Both the position numbers and the translations under genes were made by a program. DNA of 64,000 nt from Dermatemys mawii (lineage: Eukaryota; Chordata; Testudines; Dermatemydidae). Location: positions 11,195,703 through 11,259,702 of the forward strand of contig ML677365.1 of NCBI GenBank assembly GCA_007922305.1, read 5' to 3'. Positions 60,345 through 64,000 of the stretch are shown here, piece by piece. Position 1 is the first letter of the stretch, and every line of letters begins with the position of its first letter. The notes below the pieces were generated by a model. The model had not been told where the DNA came from. It made no database searches and saw only the letters and a list, made by a program, of their open reading frames with translations.

Positions 60345-61169
60345 CTCTGCTCACTTTGGCTAAACAGAAATGTGTCCCTTTGCAAAATCAAACACTGACA
60401 AATAAGAGAGCACGACACTGTATGATTTCTAGAGCTGATAGAGGGCAATTTGTTCAGCAGAGTGATGTAAGCTTCGTTATGATTGCATCATCCATGACTT
60501 CTAGGAATAACATGATGCAATTCATATCATGTATGACGCAATACCAGCTTCAGATTGCATCATTCATTGTTTTGCCTAAAAAGCAAGTACTGTCCAAACC
60601 CAGTCACAGATTTATTCATAGATCCAGTCAAAGATGTATTTTAGTCATTTCTGGTTTAAATTGAGATCTCTTCCCTTTATAACTCACTTATCCTCCGCCA
60701 TTCCCATGTCAAGGGTCGTATATACTGACCCAATAGCATATCTTGAAAACTAGAGCCAATCAACAATTTTAAGCATCCTTTTTGTTCTCAGTGACCCAGA
60801 ATTAGTAAAGTTTGACTACTTTTATTTCAGAAGCATTTTGGCTGTAGAGAAGTGTTATTACAGAGGACAAAAACTGATCATAAGAATTGATCATAAGAAC
60901 TGATATATAAGAGTCACACAGTTCTGAGACTCTGAAATCCTCCCTGACAAACTGTGAACCATTTGTAAAACTCTGGAAGTACAGAAATAAAATATACAGA
61001 GTACAACACAGAGCACCAACCCCTTTAATTCAAGTTAGTGCCTCCAGGGTGAAAAGGGGCACATTCTACAGTTAGTAATACATGAAAGTGGTGCCAAGTT
61101 AATGGTAAAGGGAGTTGGGTGGTGAAAGCCTCATGATTCCCACAGTCATAGAATTGCAAGCTTCAGACA
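60345..61169. other. 5' flank of the transposase-like gene
   Basis: Contains atgatgcaattcatatcatg and related short direct/inverted runs (60480-60570, tgatgcaa/ttgcatca), which may be subterminal transposon repeats. No clear terminus. 60880-60905 has a tandem tgatcataagaat duplication. Confidence 0.35.
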
Positions 61170-61330
61170 GGAAGCTTAATGGCTTAGTGTTCTAAGCAAC
61201 AGATTTGAAATACCTAGACTCTCTGGAACCACAGGTTAAAATCCCTACAGGATTGACTCAGCCTTCATCCTGCTCACAGAGCTAAAATAAGTTCCATCTA
61301 GTTTGTCACAGGAGTGTTTTAAATGAAATT
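61170..61330 (+). mobile_element. tRNA-derived SINE fragment
   Basis: A-box-like atggcttagtgttctaagc, then a B-box-like ggttaaaatcc, followed by attgactcagccttcatcct, a block I recall from a reptile tRNA SINE. No tail or duplication identified. Confidence 0.5.
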
Positions 61331-61939
61331 TCAAAGAACTGCATGGCACTTTTCACATAATATTTTTTCAAAATTTGCCCAATAGCCATTTTACTAAAAT
61401 TTCCCAGTCCTGCTGTTTGCAGACTGGCTCCCGCAAATCATCTCAGAAAGTGCCTGTCTTACTATGACCAGTGATGTGCCCACTGCATGAATTCAGGTCA
61501 AAGTCCTTACTACTGCCTAACTTAAGAGATCAAAAATCACGAATCAGACCAGCCCCTAAAACCATGAGATTTATAACCATCAAATTATGTTGCGTGTTTT
61601 CTAACTCTCTTCTACTCCTCCACCAACGTGTGCATGTGTGATTATTTGAGGTGGAAAAGTCAACTTCCAATGCACACAAAATGCCTCTCCCTTGCTGCTC
61701 AGATGGAGATTCCACTAACCCTCTCTTCACCCCCAAGACAGGGGAACCACCATCCATTTCCTATTCCTGTCTTAAATTGTTCCCCTCCTTAGTTTATTTT
61801 CTTTGATAAAAGAAGGGCTAGATGGTAAATAGTTTGAGAACCATCGACTTAATTAATGCATCTTGATTTACACTGGCACATAGAACTTACATTACTTTTT
61901 AAGGTTGATGAGTTATAGGTATACATATTAAAGAAGTTT
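61331..61939. other. Intronic sequence, no gene recognised
   Basis: No repeat family or coding signal supported. Confidence 0.4.
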
Positions 61940-62919
61940 AAATTTGTATCAGTCATATAAGCAATGCTGTCACAATCGTCACTGTTTCCATGCATGGCCC
62001 TCATGATGCTGACATCTTTCCGATCTCAAGCTCTAACAATAACATAGTCAAAAAGGTGCCAAAACCTAGAGTGAAGTGTCTCCAAGAGCTCTTTTACTTC
62101 TCACTTTGTCTAAAGAGGGTGATTCTGTGATGATCAGGCCATGTTGTGTGCATTTGCTCAGGAGGATGATGCTGCTGGAGTTAGTCTTTCCTATTCCTTC
62201 TTTTGTGATAGTGCCATTCCAGAGATCTGACTCCCGCCTGACTCTAGTATTAAAACCTATGAGGAGAATGATCGGGTAGATCATAAATCAATTGCCAAGG
62301 GCATCTCTGTCATCTCTGGAACTCCAGCTTGCCACAAGGCGCAAGCTGGAGTCGATGGGGGAGCGCATCGCTAACCACCGCCGCCATGAGGACGGCAGGT
62401 AAGTCGGCTGAAGATACGCCAACTTCAGCTACATTATTCACGTAGCTGAAGCTGCGTATCTTCAGTCGACCCCTCTTCCTAGTGTAGACCAGACCATCTT
62501 GTCCTTCTTGGGAATGTTGGTCAAGACTCTGTCAAGATCTGTATAGAATTGTTCCTTGATAACCTCGATATCCTCATATTCACTGATGACAGCAGCTGAC
62601 TGGTTGTGCTTAGCTCAAGACGAAGAGTCATAAGACGTTCATTGATTCCTACAGGAAATTCTGTAAAACAACTGACAAACTTATTCCTAATGGCAAAACC
62701 GACACCATGATGAATGTGCCTGTTCTCTGCAGATTTTCCTTTCCAGAAAAAGGTGTAGCCTCCACCTTGTTCTCTCAGTTGATCTTCATCTGGGCATCTT
62801 GTTTCACTCCAGCCAGTGATGTCGATGTTATATCTCACAAGTTCCCTGGTGACGATAGCAGTTCTTCTTTCCGGACGTACATTATTTTTGTTATCCATTA
62901 GGGTTGGACAGACCATCAC
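61940..62919 (-). mobile_element. LINE endonuclease (CFDP2-like) split by a MITE
   Basis: The minus strand from 62919 reads NNVRPERRTAIVTRELVRYNIDI, GWSETRCPDEDQLREQGGGYTFFW, HHGVGFAIRNKFV, INERLMTLRLEL, and after frameshift FYTDLDRVLTNIPKKDKM. The protein resumes beyond the MITE (62318-62495) as GFNTRVRRESDLWNG and HGLIITESPSLDK. This is the apurinic-endonuclease domain commonly mis-annotated as 'craniofacial development protein 2-like'. The catalytic GDFN is replaced by IGFN. It belongs with RT remnant B. Confidence 0.82.
62318..62495. mobile_element. 5'-truncated Harbinger MITE
   Basis: Right two-thirds of the family seen complete at 2401-2687: gaggacggcaggtaagtcgg, cttcagctac..gtagctgaag palindrome, end tgtagaccagacc. 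The left terminus is absent. Confidence 0.78.
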
Positions 62920-62929
62920 CTTGTTAGAT

Positions 62930-63385
62930 CAATCATGAATTTCCAGATTGCCTCAAGGCACCACAAGCAGGCAAAATCAGTTTGAAAGAAATTCAACGTC
63001 AAGTCCCTTGAAGATATAGTGACTCAGGAGAAACTTTAGCAGTGTCTCCAAGAGAAGTTTGCCACTATCCCTACAGCTGCTGATGATAATGAAAATTTCT
63101 GGAAGGTATTAAAGACTGCCATTCCCTCAGCATGTGCTGAATCCATTGACTATGTCACCCACCATCAACAAGATTGGCTTCATGAGAATGATGCTGAGAT
63201 TCAGGGCCTGCTTGACCAGAAAAGAAAAGCTCATTGCAAGTGGCAAAACAACATATCACATCAGCAAAAGAAAGAGTCATACAAGCAACTCAAGGCTGAA
63301 ACCCAAAGGAAAATCCGTAACATCCGTGGTGATGAGAAATGGCCAAGGAGATTTAACTTTATGCCGATAAATATGACATGAGGAA
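62930..63385 (+). mobile_element. LINE inter-domain fragment, inverted
   Basis: Plus-strand frames read FQIASRHHKQAKSV, ESIDYVTHHQQDWLHENDAEIQ, LLDQKRKAHCKWQNNISHQ and YKQLKAETQRKIRNIRG. This is the linker between endonuclease and RT in the CFDP2-like LINE family, but on the opposite strand from the adjacent endonuclease. It ends exactly at the LTR at 63386. Confidence 0.72.
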
Positions 63386-63684
63386 TGTAGTGAAGCAAGA
63401 CTCATCGGCGCAGAATCTCCTGCTGGTCATCTGGGAATTAGCTCTTTTCAGCTCCAAAGCACCTCCTGGTGGCCAGTGCCTCGCTTGCCTTAAGGTCCTT
63501 GTGTCCCTCCCTAATCCCAGTGCCCCTAGCAGTACCCCCACATGCTGGGTCTTCCCTACCAGGGGAACTCCCAGCCCTATAAACCCACCTTGCCTCAGTG
63601 GCTATAGCCAGTCATCATCTAGAGCCCTCACTCACTGGGGCAGACTGCAGCCTAATGGCCACTCATCATTGGCAAGGGGTTAGG
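63386..63684 (-). mobile_element. Third copy of the LTR, reversed and cut by a hAT
   Basis: Begins TGTAGTGAAGC, the reverse complement of the LTR 3' end. It continues with cctcctggtggccagtgcct, cctataaacccaccttgcct and ctggggcagactgcagccta to ggcaaggggttagga, where the hAT terminus starts. Confidence 0.78.
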
Positions 63685-63685
63685 A

Positions 63686-64000
63686 CAGGGGTGGGCAAAC
63701 ATTTTGGCCCAAGGGCCACATTGGGGTTGAAAACTTGTATGGAGGGTCGGGTCACGGAAGGCTGTGTCTCCGCAAACAGCCTGCCCCCTAATTGACCCCT
63801 TCCCACTTCCCACCCCCTGACTACTCCACTTACAGTCCCATTCAACCCCCGCTTGTCCCCTAGTTGCCTCCTCCCCCGACTCCAACCCTAACCACCACCC
63901 CAGGATCCCACCCCCTATCTAAGCCCCTCTGTTACTTGTCCCCTGACTGACTTCTCCAGAGACCCCACATACTAACTGCCCCCTCAGGACCCTACCCTCT
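63686..64000. mobile_element. hAT element (CAGGGGTGGGCAAAC), runs off the window
   Basis: Left terminus CAGGGGTGGGCAAACATTTT, same family as 24632-25520, followed by a C-rich interior (tgacccc..cccacttccc). The putative target is ggttagga (63678-63685). The right end is outside. Confidence 0.8.

Larger units (their letters stand above)
28331..64000 (-). other. ZFPM2: ZFPM2 intron 1 (partial)
   Basis: Everything upstream of exon 2 on the gene's strand. ZFPM2 exon 1 encodes only about 13 residues and was not found here, so at least 35.7 kb of intron 1 is in the window. It carries the densest repeat nests. Confidence 0.85.

Noticed and set aside
61170..61260. Genuine tRNA gene
   Set aside because: No complete cloverleaf; the A- and B-box-like pieces are degenerate and followed by SINE body sequence.

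Overview
The window is intron-rich vertebrate DNA dominated by interspersed repeats. The repeat content fits a turtle (Testudines) or a close archosauromorph: CR1-type LINEs, a Harbinger MITE with a GGCCAGGTCTACA terminus, several hAT families (CAGGGGTGGGCAAAC, CAGTGGTTTTCAAACT, CAGGGC), a Tx1-type LINE, DIRS-like and Penelope-like pieces, and an old MIR-type SINE. The organism call is inference from remembered repeat families, not from a search.

The only host gene I can support lies on the minus strand: two internal coding exons of ZFPM2 (FOG2), a GATA cofactor. Exon 2 is at 28172-28330 and exon 3 at 7334-7435. Both have canonical splice sites and both are phase 1-1. So 28331-64000 is part of intron 1, 7436-28171 is all of intron 2 (20.7 kb), and 1-7333 is part of intron 3. 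Exon 1 (NuRD-binding N-terminus) lies beyond 64000, and the PR-like and zinc-finger exons lie below position 1.

Repeat layout. 1-7.3 kb: a hAT element inside a MIR SINE, a complete Harbinger MITE and a reversed CR1-like LINE. 7.4-28 kb (intron 2): three hAT elements with recognisable target duplications, a DIRS/LAP2-alpha-like gag remnant, a Penelope-like tail, a Tigger transposase remnant, a large hAT carrying a solo LTR, a Tx1 LINE split by another hAT, and a CR1 3' end. 28.3-64 kb (intron 1): another solo LTR, a CR1-like element at 41.6-43.9 kb, a Tigger MITE, a Penelope-like fold-back and a dense retroelement graveyard at 53.6-57.7 kb. A nearly intact DNA-transposon-like gene lies at 58.65-60.34 kb. 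The right edge (61.9-64 kb) is a nest of endonuclease, MITE, LTR and hAT.

The most interesting item is the minus-strand protein of about 560 codons at 58651-60344. It has one frameshift and one in-frame stop. Its residue pattern (D, then D-x18-CxxC, then H-x4-H) resembles the zinc-containing RNase H-fold core of the RAG1/Transib/CMC transposases, although its overall sequence belongs to a multi-copy family I cannot place in a named superfamily. Two short assembly gaps (27422-27431, 38981-38990) are present; the first is flanked by near-identical sequence.
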